This document shows positions 31,110-38,357 of a stretch of 39,545 nucleotides of DNA, in pieces. The stretch lies in NCBI GenBank assembly GCA_031549685.1, contig JAVBPG010000030.1, forward strand, positions 1-39,545, read 5' to 3'. The translations under genes and the position numbers were made by a program. Position 1 is the first letter of the stretch. Each line of letters begins with the position of its first letter. The notes under the pieces are model-generated. The model did no database searches. It saw only the letters and a list, made by a program, of their open reading frames with translations, and was not told where the DNA came from. The stretch comes from JAITMY01 sp031549685. GTDB lineage: Bacteria; Bacteroidota; Bacteroidia; Bacteroidales; UBA932.

Positions 31110-31547
31110 ATCCTGCTCGCGGCGCAGGTCTTTTTCCTTAATGCTGTCGCGCTTATCGTACGATTTTTTGCCCCGCGCCAGCGCAATTTCGAGCTTGGCA
31201 AATCCATTTTCGCTAAAAAAAATGCGCGTGGCCACTATGGTAAACCCCTTCTCCTTGGTTTTACGGGTCAGTTTCTGCAGCTCGCGCCGGTTGAGCAGCA
31301 GCTTGCGGTCGCGCTTGGCGTGGTGGTTGCTGTAGGTGCCAAAGCGGTACTCCGACACGTTCATGTTTTTTACCCACAGCTCACCGTTCATAAAAAAGCA
31401 GTACGCATCGGCCAGCGAGGCCTTCCCCTCGCGGATGGCCTTTACCTCGGTACCGCTCAGCACCAGGCCGGCGGTGAAGCTTTCCACCAGCTCGTAGTCA
31501 AACGCCGCCCTGCGGTTTTTAATTTCTATGTTCGAAGTCGGGTGCAA
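31095..31547 (-). CDS. smpB: SsrA-binding protein SmpB
   Basis: Binds tmRNA and delivers it to stalled ribosomes in trans-translation. The 150 residues contain NIEIKNRRAAFDYELVESFT, GLVLSGTEVKAIREGKASL, the W-containing ELWVKNMNVSEY, and the basic tail GKKSYDKRDSIKEKDLRREQ that enters the mRNA channel. The start is placed at TTG 31547 (MHPTSNIEIKNRR), the only start-like codon just before the conserved region. A longer in-frame reading back to 31709 runs through the permease gene and is rejected. It lies 25 nt after the permease stop, so it is in the tgt-permease-smpB operon. Confidence 0.92.
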   Translation of the reverse strand: MHPTSNIEIKNRRAAFDYELVESFTAGLVLSGTEVKAIREGKASLADAYCFFMNGELWVKNMNVSEYRFGTYSNHHAKRDRKLLLNRRELQKLTRKTKEKGFTIVATRIFFSENGFAKLEIALARGKKSYDKRDSIKEKDLRREQDRNEK

Positions 31548-31572
31548 ATGATTTCGGTTTTCGGATGTTTTT

Positions 31573-32652
31573 TTACTTCGGGGCAACCTTGTAGAGCCAA
31601 AACGCCACGCCCAAAAATAGAATGTTGGGAATCCAAAGCGCCACGGCGGGCGTGAGCAGGTCGGCCTGCACAAACATTTCGCTAAAGCGCTGGAATAATA
31701 TGTAGGCAAAGCTCAAGCCCACGCCCAGGCCGATGTGCAGCCCCATGCCGCCGCGCACCTTGCGCGACGAGAGCGCCACGCCAATGATGGTCAGGATAAT
31801 GCTGGCCATGGGGTAGGCAAAGCGCTTGTGCTTTTCGATGAGCACCTCGTCCACATTTTTGGCGCCCTGCAGGCGCAGCATGTCAATGTAGTCGTTTATC
31901 TCGCGGTAGCCCATGGTTACGATTATCTTCTCCACCCGCACCGACAAATCCGTTCCCGTCAGGTTAATGAGCGTGTCGAGCTCGGCGCCCTGCTGCAGCA
32001 CCTCGCTGCTATCGGTAAACGTGCGGATAACGTAGCCGCTCACGTGCCACACATTTTTGGCCGTATCCCACCTGGCGTAGTTCGATGTAAGCTTGGATTG
32101 CAGCTTGTTATCGGCAATATGCTCGAGCGAAAACTTGTAGGCGGTTTGGTCGTGCACGTTAAAGTTTTCGAGGTAGGCAAACCTGCCGGGCTGCGTTTGC
32201 CGGTGGATATTTCTATCCCTGTTTTGGTAGGGGCTCTTCAGGTATTTTGTCTCGAACTCGTAGCGTTTTTGCGCCGACGCCGGAATGGTAAAGTTAGCCA
32301 GGTAGCAGTTGGCCAAGGCAATGAACGTAGCCACCATGAGGTATGGCCGCATGATGCGCCCAAAGCTGATGCCGTTGGACAGCATGGCCACAATCTCGGT
32401 ATGGCTGGCCATTTTGGAGGTAAAAAAGATGACCGAGACAAAGGTAAAAAGCCCGCTGAACATGTTGACAAAGTACGGCACGAAGTTGGCATAGTAGTCA
32501 AAGATAATGGACTTCAGCGGCGCCTTTTTTTCCACAAAATCATCCACCCGCTCGCTCGTATCAAAAATAATGATGATGAGCGTCATTGCAAGTATAATGA
32601 AGACGTAGGAGCTAAGGAATTTTTTAATTATGTACCAGTCGAGCTTTTTCAT
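31573..32652 (-). CDS. LptF/LptG family permease
   Basis: Inner-membrane subunit of the lipopolysaccharide export ABC system (LptBFGC), which pulls LPS from the membrane to the periplasmic bridge. The 359 residues show the family layout. Three N-terminal membrane helices come first (FLSSYVFIILAMTLIIIIF, YFVNMFSGLFTFVSVIFFT, and around PYLMVATFIALANCYLANF). Then a periplasmic beta-jellyroll (about 130-270) and three C-terminal helices follow (MASIILTIIGVAL; GLHIGLGVGLSFAYILFQ; VALWIPNILFLGVAFWLY). The start is ATG 32652 (MKKLDWYIIKKFL). An ATG at 32673 lies inside a palindromic repeat. Whether it is LptF or LptG cannot be settled. It lies between tgt and smpB, an arrangement I recall as common in Bacteroidota. 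Confidence 0.88.
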   Translation of the reverse strand: MKKLDWYIIKKFLSSYVFIILAMTLIIIIFDTSERVDDFVEKKAPLKSIIFDYYANFVPYFVNMFSGLFTFVSVIFFTSKMASHTEIVAMLSNGISFGRIMRPYLMVATFIALANCYLANFTIPASAQKRYEFETKYLKSPYQNRDRNIHRQTQPGRFAYLENFNVHDQTAYKFSLEHIADNKLQSKLTSNYARWDTAKNVWHVSGYVIRTFTDSSEVLQQGAELDTLINLTGTDLSVRVEKIIVTMGYREINDYIDMLRLQGAKNVDEVLIEKHKRFAYPMASIILTIIGVALSSRKVRGGMGLHIGLGVGLSFAYILFQRFSEMFVQADLLTPAVALWIPNILFLGVAFWLYKVAPK

Positions 32653-32667
32653 CTTACTCTTTACATG

Positions 32668-32736
32668 TGTCATCCCGTGCTTGACACAGGATCTCCTCGC
32701 CGGGGAGGGGGATTGCGGGTCAAGCCCGCAATGACA
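32668..32736. repeat. GTCAT-type palindromic repeat
   Basis: TGTCATCCCGTGCTTGACAC (from 32668) faces GGTCAAGCCCGCAATGACA (to 32736) around a GATCTCCTCGCCGGGGAGG hairpin. It separates tgt from the permease gene within the presumed operon. Confidence 0.75.
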
Positions 32737-32751
32737 ATACTTTTCAACTTT

Positions 32752-33882
32752 CTAAATTCTTGCCGAAACCTTTTTTACCATATCGCGCTTCCATGCGGCA
32801 AAAGTTCCCTGCGCAATTTGCGCGCGCGCCTCGCGCACCAGCCACAGGTAAAACCCGAGGTTGTGCAGGCTGGCGATCTGCGCTCCTAACATTTCGTCCG
32901 ACACAAAGAGGTGGCGCAGGTATGCCTTGCTGTAGGTTTTGTCCACAAAGGTAGTACCATTTTCGTCAATCGGGCTAAAGTCGCGCGCCCACTTTTGGTT
33001 GCGCATGTTCATTATGCCCTGCGCGGTAAAGAGCATTCCGTTGCGCCCGTTGCGCGTGGGCATCACGCAGTCGAACATGTCCACGCCGCGGGCAATGGCC
33101 TCCAGCAGGTTTTCGGGCGTACCCACGCCCATGAGGTAGCGCGGCCTGTCCTTGGGCAGGATGGCGTTGACCACCTCTATCATTTGGTACATCTGCTCGG
33201 CAGGCTCGCCCACCGCCAGGCCGCCGATGGCGTAGCCCTCCCTGTGCAGCGCCGCCGCATGCTCGGCCGCCGCCCGGCGCAAATCGGGGTACACGCAGCC
33301 CTGCACAATGGGGAAAAATGTTTGGCCGTAGCCGTACTTGGGCTGCGTTTCGTCAAAGCGCTTCACGCCCCGCTCCAGCCAGCGCTGCGTGAGGCCCAGC
33401 GATTTTTTTGCGTAGCCGTACTCGGCCGTTCCGGGCGGGCACTCGTCGAGCGCCATAATAATGTCGGCGCCGATTACGCGCTGAATATCCACCACGTTTT
33501 CGGGCGTGAACAAGTGCCGCGAGCCGTCGATATGCGACTGGAATACGCAGCCCTCCTCCGTGAGCTTGCGGTTATCGGCCAGGGAAAAAACCTGGTAGCC
33601 GCCGCTGTCGGTAAGTATCGGCCTATCCCACGACGAAAACTTGTGCAAGCCTCCCGCCTGCTCCAGCACCTCTAAACCCGGCCGCAGGTACAGGTGGTAG
33701 GTGTTTCCCAAAATAATTTCGGCACCCACCTCCTGCTTTAAGTCGCGATGAAAAACGCCCTTTACCGTGGCCACCGTGCCCACGGGCATAAATATGGGAG
33801 TTTGAATTTCGCCATGCGCCGTGCTCAGGCAGCCACAGCGCGCCGAGGTTTCAGGGTCGGTATGGGTTAATTCAAAATTCAA
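32752..33882 (-). CDS. tgt: tRNA-guanine transglycosylase (queuine tRNA-ribosyltransferase)
   Basis: Exchanges guanine-34 of GUN-anticodon tRNAs for a queuosine precursor base. The 376 residues contain NTYHLYLRPG, the catalytic-site DSGGYQVFSLA, GGLAVGEPAEQMY, YLMGVGTPENLLEAIARGVD and the second catalytic Asp region MFDCVMPTRNGRNG. The region that should hold the zinc-binding CxCxxC (about 305-315) reads IDENGTTFVDKTYSKAY. All three cysteines are absent, while the following His (about 340, in SLHNLGFYL) is kept. The start is TTG 33882 (MNFELTHTDPETSARCG), the position of the conserved first strand. It is the first gene of the tgt-permease-smpB cluster, with a structured element upstream. Confidence 0.93.
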   Translation of the reverse strand: MNFELTHTDPETSARCGCLSTAHGEIQTPIFMPVGTVATVKGVFHRDLKQEVGAEIILGNTYHLYLRPGLEVLEQAGGLHKFSSWDRPILTDSGGYQVFSLADNRKLTEEGCVFQSHIDGSRHLFTPENVVDIQRVIGADIIMALDECPPGTAEYGYAKKSLGLTQRWLERGVKRFDETQPKYGYGQTFFPIVQGCVYPDLRRAAAEHAAALHREGYAIGGLAVGEPAEQMYQMIEVVNAILPKDRPRYLMGVGTPENLLEAIARGVDMFDCVMPTRNGRNGMLFTAQGIMNMRNQKWARDFSPIDENGTTFVDKTYSKAYLRHLFVSDEMLGAQIASLHNLGFYLWLVREARAQIAQGTFAAWKRDMVKKVSARI

Positions 33883-33940
33883 GGTTTAAAGTTTAATGAT
33901 TCAAAAATTTATAATACATTCGTTTACACTCGTAATATTA

Positions 33941-34151
33941 CCCCGCAGGGGTAGCATAATTATTAACCGCGGGTGTAGCGAAGCGCAACCCGTGGTACAG
34001 GTGCGCCTTCTGCCTTGCGCACGGAGCAGGCGCCTTCCCAGAACCAACTTCTTGCTCCGTGCGCCACAAGCGGATGTTGCTTCCGACCCGTAGGTTTCTC
34101 CGCCAGTAGGCGGAGAAACCTACGGTTAATAAACTATAGCCCCTACGGGGC
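33941..34151. repeat. Structured multi-hairpin element, copy B
   Basis: Same plan as copy A at 21768-21978. H1 is CCCC-GCA-GGGG (33941-33951), and H2 is in CCGCGGGTGTAGCGAAGCGC plus AACCCG. H3 is GCGCACGGAGCA (34017-34028) with TGCTCCGTGCGC (34053-34064). H4 is CCGTAGGTTTCTCCGCC with GGCGGAGAAACCTACGG, and H5 is GCCCC-TAC-GGGGC (34139-34151). TTATTAACC and GGTTAATAA enclose H2-H4. The loop sequences differ from copy A. It fills most of the 501-base spacer between the divergent tgt and glycosyltransferase genes. The remainder (34152-34383) is AT-rich, with no gene seen. Confidence 0.85.
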
Positions 34152-34383
34152 AGCAAGTAGCACTAATTTTTAAGAAATCTCCTCGCCAAGCCTCCACTCT
34201 TTGCTCAAAAAAATAGAAGCACAAAGATAGGTGGAATTTCCAAAATCTTTAGTAAAATTGTAGTTTGATTTTTTTGCCGCCAAATCAATGCGCATTTCAT
34301 TAACAATCATAATGTTGCAAAAATATACAGCAGCTACTTTTTGTACAATCTAAAAGCCAGACCTCCAAAATCCCCTCTTTAAA

Positions 34384-35553
34384 GTGAACTTCGATTTTTT
34401 ACAAAATATTCAGTGGACGCAAATTCCCGCCTACCTGTACCTCCTGTTCGGCGTTTTTGTGCTCTGCGCTTTTGTACAGCTGTACTACTACTGGTGGCCT
34501 TTCTGGAGCGTGGCGCGAGCCAGGTCAAGCAGCGAGCAGGTAAAGCGCACGCCCGTTTCAGTTGTCATTTGCGCCAAAAACGAGGTGCAGAACCTGGAGA
34601 AAAACCTCCCGCTTTTTTTGGCGCAGGACTACCCGGAGTTCGAGGTGGTGGTGGTCAACGACGGCTCCACCGACGACACGGAGGAGATGCTGCACGCCCT
34701 CAGGCAGCAGCACAAAAACTTGCAGGTTACCACCATTGAGCCCGACTACAAGTTTACGCACAACAAGAAGTTGGCTATTACCGTGGGCATCAAGGCCGCG
34801 CAGCACAAGCGCATTATTTTTACCGAGCCCGACTGCGAGCCCTCCGGCAGCCGGTGGCTGGAGGCCATGCAGCAGGCCTTTGGCGGCAGCGGCGAGGTGG
34901 TGATAGGCTACTGCCGCAACACGCACCGCAATAACGCCATCGAAAAAATGCAGCGCTCGGACGAGCTCATGTCGGCGCTGTTTGCGCTACGCGGCGCTAT
35001 GCTCGGCAAGGCCTACCGCAGCACCATCAAGAACATGGGGCTGAGCCAGGAATTTTTCTTTCGCAGCAAGGGCTTTGCGCACTACAACTCGCAGCCCAAC
35101 GGCGAGGAAACCATTTTCCTGTGCCGCAACGCCAACGAGCAAAATACCAAGGTGGCGCTTGCGCCCGAGGCCCTCATATCGTCGTCGCTGGAGTTAACGC
35201 CGGCGCAGTGGTTCAAGCAAAAGTGCCAGTACGCGGCGCTGCTCACCATGGGCAAGCGCGGCGTGGGGCGCATCCGGGCCGAAATGTTTTCGCGCTCGCT
35301 TTTTTACCTTTGCGCCATGGCCCTGCCCGTAATCGCCATTATCCGCCACGACTACTTTATGCTGCCGGGCATAGCACCGCTCATGCTGGCGCGCCTGGTA
35401 TCGCGTCTGGTGGTGATGAAAAAGGTGCTGCTCAAGCTGCAAGAAAAAGACCTGTTCTGGTGGGTGCTGGCCTACGATTTTATATCGCCCTTGCTGGCCT
35501 TGGCGGTAACGCTGCTGCAACCCAACCTGCAAAAAATTAAAAAGATAAAGTAA
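34384..35553 (+). CDS. Membrane glycosyltransferase, family 2
   Basis: A 389-residue GT-A fold glycosyltransferase. An N-terminal membrane helix (YLYLLFGVFVLCAFVQLYYY, about 14-35) precedes the catalytic domain. This begins VSVVICAKNEVQNLEKNL and has the nucleotide-sugar-binding VVVVNDGSTDDTEEML. The later acidic motif reads IIFTEPDCEPSG, where a DxD-type motif is usual. QWFKQKCQYA corresponds to the acceptor-site Q..RW region. At least two C-terminal membrane helices follow (LFYLCAMALPVIAII; WWVLAYDFISPLLALAVTLL). The start is GTG at 34384. The stop overlaps the sigma factor start by one base. Donor and acceptor sugars cannot be told. Confidence 0.85.
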   Translation: MNFDFLQNIQWTQIPAYLYLLFGVFVLCAFVQLYYYWWPFWSVARARSSSEQVKRTPVSVVICAKNEVQNLEKNLPLFLAQDYPEFEVVVVNDGSTDDTEEMLHALRQQHKNLQVTTIEPDYKFTHNKKLAITVGIKAAQHKRIIFTEPDCEPSGSRWLEAMQQAFGGSGEVVIGYCRNTHRNNAIEKMQRSDELMSALFALRGAMLGKAYRSTIKNMGLSQEFFFRSKGFAHYNSQPNGEETIFLCRNANEQNTKVALAPEALISSSLELTPAQWFKQKCQYAALLTMGKRGVGRIRAEMFSRSLFYLCAMALPVIAIIRHDYFMLPGIAPLMLARLVSRLVVMKKVLLKLQEKDLFWWVLAYDFISPLLALAVTLLQPNLQKIKKIK

Positions 35554-36125
35554 TGTCGGGCAAAGCCTCAAAAGCCGATGCTCAGTGGATTGAGCAAGCC
35601 GTTGCGGGTAACCAGCAAGCCTTTGGCGAGCTCATGAACCGCCACTACGACGGCGTGCTGCGGCTGCTCAAAAAGCGCCTGGGCAACGACGCCGACGCCG
35701 AGGATATAACGCAGCAGGCTTTTGCCAAAGCGTTCGAAAACATTCGCTCCTACTCCCCGCAGTTTGCCTTCAGCACGTGGGTATATAGCATTGCCAAAAA
35801 TTGCTGCATTGATTTTGTGCGCAAGCGCAAGTACAGCAGCACCATCTCCATTGACAAGCTGGTGGAGGACGACAATTTCAACGCGCAAAACGCGCAGCCC
35901 AACCCCGAGGAAAATATGATTGCCGAGCAGGATATTGCGGCAACATCGCTGCTGCTGGAGAAGCTGAAGCCCCAGTACCGGAGAATTGTGGAGCTGCGCT
36001 ACATGAAGGAGTACGCCTACGAAGAAATTGCCGCCGAGCTCAACATGCCCATCGGCACCGTAAAAACCATGCTGTTCCGCGCCAAGGAGCAGCTGATGAA
36101 AATGATTGTGGCAAGACCAAAGTAA
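35553..36125 (+). CDS. ECF-type RNA polymerase sigma factor
   Basis: A 190-residue sigma-70 family factor of the extracytoplasmic-function group. Region 2 spans about 25-95 (FGELMNRHYDGVLRLLKKR; ADAEDITQQAFAKAFENI; FSTWVYSIAKNCCIDFVRKR). Region 4 lies at about 130-185 (LLLEKLKPQYRRIVELRYMK; YEEIAAELNMPIGTVKTMLF). Region 3 is absent, as expected. The ATG shares its first base with the last base of the glycosyltransferase stop (TAATG), so translation is coupled. No anti-sigma factor gene is adjacent; the next gene is rsmG behind a heptad array. Confidence 0.92.
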   Translation: MSGKASKADAQWIEQAVAGNQQAFGELMNRHYDGVLRLLKKRLGNDADAEDITQQAFAKAFENIRSYSPQFAFSTWVYSIAKNCCIDFVRKRKYSSTISIDKLVEDDNFNAQNAQPNPEENMIAEQDIAATSLLLEKLKPQYRRIVELRYMKEYAYEEIAAELNMPIGTVKTMLFRAKEQLMKMIVARPK

Positions 36126-36188
36126 TGGTTAATGATAAATTGTTAATGGTTATTTCTTATCATTAACAATTAACCATTGATAATTAAA
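36126..36188. repeat. Nine-unit heptad array filling the sigma factor-rsmG spacer
   Basis: The 63 bases between the sigma factor stop codon and the rsmG ATG are exactly nine 7-nt units. Units in the first half resemble TGGTTAA / TTGTTAA. Those in the second half resemble CATTAAC / AATTAAC, which are the reverse complements, so the spacer is an imperfect palindrome built of heptads. Confidence 0.85.
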
Positions 36189-36809
36189 ATGCATATTATT
36201 ACCAAATATTTCCCCGACCTTACGCCCCTGCAAACCGAGCAGCTTTCGAGGCTTGAGGAGCTGTACCGCTACTGGAACGAGCGCATAAACCTCATCTCGC
36301 GCAAGGACATTGAGCAGCTGTACGAGCGGCACATTTTGCACTCGCTGGCCATAGCCAAGGTGGCGCAATTTGCCGATGGGGCAAGGATTCTAGACGTGGG
36401 CACAGGCGGCGGATTTCCGGGCATACCGCTGGCCATCATGTTCCCGCAGTGCTCCTTCACGCTCGTCGATTCCATCGGCAAAAAAATAATGGTGGTAAAT
36501 GAGGTGGCAAAGGCTTTGGCTTTGCACAACGTAAGCGCCCTGCAGGCACGCGCCGAAGCGCTTCCGCAAAAGTTCGACTTTGTGGTAAGCCGCGCCGTTA
36601 CCGACCTGCCCACGTTTATGACTTGGGTGTGGGGTAAAATCATTTCGGGCGGCAACAGCAGCATTCCCAACGGCATTCTCTACCTCAAGGGCGGCGACTT
36701 GGCCGAGGAGCTGAAGCCCATCAGGCAGCCGCTGCGCATTACCTCCCTATCGGATTTTTTTGAGGAGGAATTTTTTGAAACAAAGAAGATGGTCTATGTG
36801 AGGAGGTAA
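36189..36809 (+). CDS. rsmG: 16S rRNA (guanine(527)-N7)-methyltransferase RsmG
   Basis: Methylates G527 (E. coli numbering) in the 530 loop of 16S rRNA. The 206 residues contain the N-terminal helical part LEELYRYWNERINLISRKD and the HILHSLAIAK block. SAM motif I is ARILDVGTGGGFPGIPLAIM, and FDFVVSRAVTDLPTF is the downstream family motif. The start is ATG 36189 (MHIITKYFPDLTP). A TTG at 36177 lies in the heptad array. A strong terminator follows 6 nt after the stop. Confidence 0.95.
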   Translation: MHIITKYFPDLTPLQTEQLSRLEELYRYWNERINLISRKDIEQLYERHILHSLAIAKVAQFADGARILDVGTGGGFPGIPLAIMFPQCSFTLVDSIGKKIMVVNEVAKALALHNVSALQARAEALPQKFDFVVSRAVTDLPTFMTWVWGKIISGGNSSIPNGILYLKGGDLAEELKPIRQPLRITSLSDFFEEEFFETKKMVYVRR

Positions 36810-36815
36810 AATAAA

Positions 36816-36842
36816 AATCCCCAACAAATTTTGTTGGGGATT
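36816..36842 (+). terminator. Rho-independent terminator after rsmG
   Basis: AATCCCCAACAAA and TTTGTTGGGGATT form a perfect inverted repeat with a minimal loop (36816-36842). It lies directly behind the rsmG stop codon. The U-tract is short (ATT then G), so termination may be partial. Confidence 0.75.
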
Positions 36843-36861
36843 GCTTCGCTACAAGACTACA

Positions 36862-36994
36862 TGTCATTGCGGGCTTGACCCGCAATCCCATCACTCTTAG
36901 CAGGAGATTACTTCGTCCCCGCTTTATCGGGGCAGGCTGTTCCTCCTCGCAATGACGTTTTGGCTGGAGATTGCGGGTCAAGCCCGCAATGACA
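36862..36994. repeat. Composite GTCATTGCGG palindromic repeat
   Basis: The left arm TGTCATTGCGGGCTTGACC (36862 on) and the right arm GGTCAAGCCCGCAATGACA (to 36994) are perfectly inverted. The middle contains a CCCCGCTTTATCGGGG hairpin and an extra CTCGCAATGACG arm. It sits between the ends of the convergent rsmG and dnaJ genes. Confidence 0.85.
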
Positions 36995-37011
36995 ACTCTC
37001 TATGCAAGCCT

Positions 37012-37109
37012 CTCCATTCTCCATTCTCCATTCTCCATTCTCCATTCTCCATTCTCCATTCTCCATTCTCCATTCTCCATTCTCCATTCTCCATTCTCCA
37101 TTCTCCATT
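37012..37109. repeat. Exact heptanucleotide tandem repeat (CTCCATT)14
   Basis: Fourteen uninterrupted, identical copies of CTCCATT (AATGGAG on the dnaJ strand), 98 bases. The last copy overlaps the dnaJ stop codon (37108-37110) by two bases, so the array would lie at the start of the dnaJ 3' untranslated region. An open frame through it encodes a meaningless heptapeptide repeat. The same unit occurs twice at 4885-4898. Confidence 0.98.
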
Positions 37110-38268
37110 ACTGAAACATTCTCCTCAGCCTGTCCATAAAATTCTTTTCGCCGGCGTCGGGTTTGGGCTTGAAGTTTTCGGAGGTCGCCAGCTTTTCCAG
37201 CGTTTTCTTGTCCTCCTTATCCAGATTTTTGGGCACCCACACGTTTACGTAAACTAACAAGTCGCCGTTGCCGTAGCGGTTTACCGTGGGCAAACCCTTG
37301 CCGGCCAAGCGCAGGATGGTGCCGGGCTGCGTACCCGCTTTTATGGCAATTTTGGCCTTGCCGTCCACCGTGGGAACCTCCACGCTGGCGCCGAGCGCCG
37401 CCTCCGAGAAGTTAATAAACAGGTTGTGCACCAAATTATTACCATCGCGGATCAGCTCCTCGTTTTGCTCCTCCTCAATGACCACCAGCAAGTCGCCGTT
37501 TTGGCCGCCGTGGCGGGCGGCATTGCCCTTGCCGTTTACATTGAGCTGCATTCCCTCGCCCATTCCGGCAGGAATTTTGAAGGAGATTTCCTCCTCGCCC
37601 CTCACCGTTCCTTCGCCGTGGCAGGTGGTGCAAGGAGCCGTAATGACCTTACCCTCGCCGTGGCACTTGGGGCACACCGCCGAGGTTTGCATGCGCCCCA
37701 GCATGGTGTTTACCGTATGCGTTACTTGCCCCGTACCGTGGCAGTTGGCGCACGCAGTAACCGAATTTTTATCCTTGGCTCCGCTGCCGTGGCAGGTGTC
37801 GCAGGTAACCATCTTGTTTACCTTCAACTTTTTTTCAACGCCATGCGCAATATCTTTGAGCGAAAGCTTTACGCGAATGCGAATGTCGGAACCGTAGTTG
37901 GTGGCGCGGCCTCTGCTGCTGCCACCAAAACCTCCGAAGCCGCTGAAGCCGCCACCGAAGGCTCCGCCGAAAATATCGCCGAAGTTGGCAAAAATGTCGT
38001 CCATGCTAAAGCCGCCACCGCTAAAGCCGCCGCCGCCATTGCCCATGCCGGCGTGGCCAAGCTGGTCGTAGCGCTGGCGCTTCTCGGGCGTGCTAAGCAC
38101 GTCGTAAGCCTCGGCCGCCTCCTTGAATTTTTCCTCCGCCTCCTTGTTGCCGGGGTTCTTGTCGGGGTGAAACTCAATAGCCTTTTTGCGGTAAGCTTTT
38201 TTAATTTCCTCCGCCGTGGCGCCCTTGCTCACGCCCAGTATTTCGTAGTAATCGCGCTTAGTTGACAT
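37108..38268 (-). CDS. dnaJ: Molecular chaperone DnaJ (Hsp40)
   Basis: Type I J-protein that stimulates DnaK ATPase and hands over unfolded substrates. The J domain (residues 1-70) has the HPD motif in IEFHPDKNPGNKEAEEKF. A Gly/Phe-rich linker follows (about 75-120). Four zinc-binding CxxCxGxG repeats (CDTCHGSG, CANCHGTG, CPKCHGEG, CTTCHGEG) lie at about 157-225, then the C-terminal substrate-binding domains. At 386 residues it is complete. grpE lies upstream on the same strand, 89 nt away, with heptad arrays in between. dnaK is not in the window. The stop codon runs into the (CTCCATT)14 array. Confidence 0.97.
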   Translation of the reverse strand: MSTKRDYYEILGVSKGATAEEIKKAYRKKAIEFHPDKNPGNKEAEEKFKEAAEAYDVLSTPEKRQRYDQLGHAGMGNGGGGFSGGGFSMDDIFANFGDIFGGAFGGGFSGFGGFGGSSRGRATNYGSDIRIRVKLSLKDIAHGVEKKLKVNKMVTCDTCHGSGAKDKNSVTACANCHGTGQVTHTVNTMLGRMQTSAVCPKCHGEGKVITAPCTTCHGEGTVRGEEEISFKIPAGMGEGMQLNVNGKGNAARHGGQNGDLLVVIEEEQNEELIRDGNNLVHNLFINFSEAALGASVEVPTVDGKAKIAIKAGTQPGTILRLAGKGLPTVNRYGNGDLLVYVNVWVPKNLDKEDKKTLEKLATSENFKPKPDAGEKNFMDRLRRMFQ

Positions 38269-38275
38269 GAATTTT

Positions 38276-38357
38276 AATTTACAATTTGACGATTTACAAT
38301 TTACAATTTAACGCGCATTCAATCGTCAATCGTAAATTTTAAAATTGTCAATTTCTT
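38276..38357. repeat. Heptad arrays between grpE and dnaJ
   Basis: AATTTAC-type units occupy 38276-38311 (AATTTAC, AATTTGA, then after one extra base GATTTAC, AATTTAC, AATTTAA). A second set with the opposite orientation (CGTCAAT, CGTAAAT, then TTTAAAA and TTGTCAA) runs from 38324 to near the grpE stop codon at 38358. The two sets are roughly reverse complements of each other. Confidence 0.75.

Noticed and set aside
31548..31709. Longer SmpB reading frame starting at 31709
   Set aside because: It would read through the end of the LptF/G permease gene in another frame. SmpB similarity begins only after the TTG at 31547.
36908..37108. A frame encoding a repeated heptapeptide (MENGEWR)
   Set aside because: It is only the translation of the (CTCCATT)14 tandem array, where a 7-nt unit gives a 7-residue period in any frame. 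It has no independent coding signal.
37012..37109. CRISPR array
   Set aside because: The unit is 7 nt with no unique spacers. No Cas genes are present in the window.
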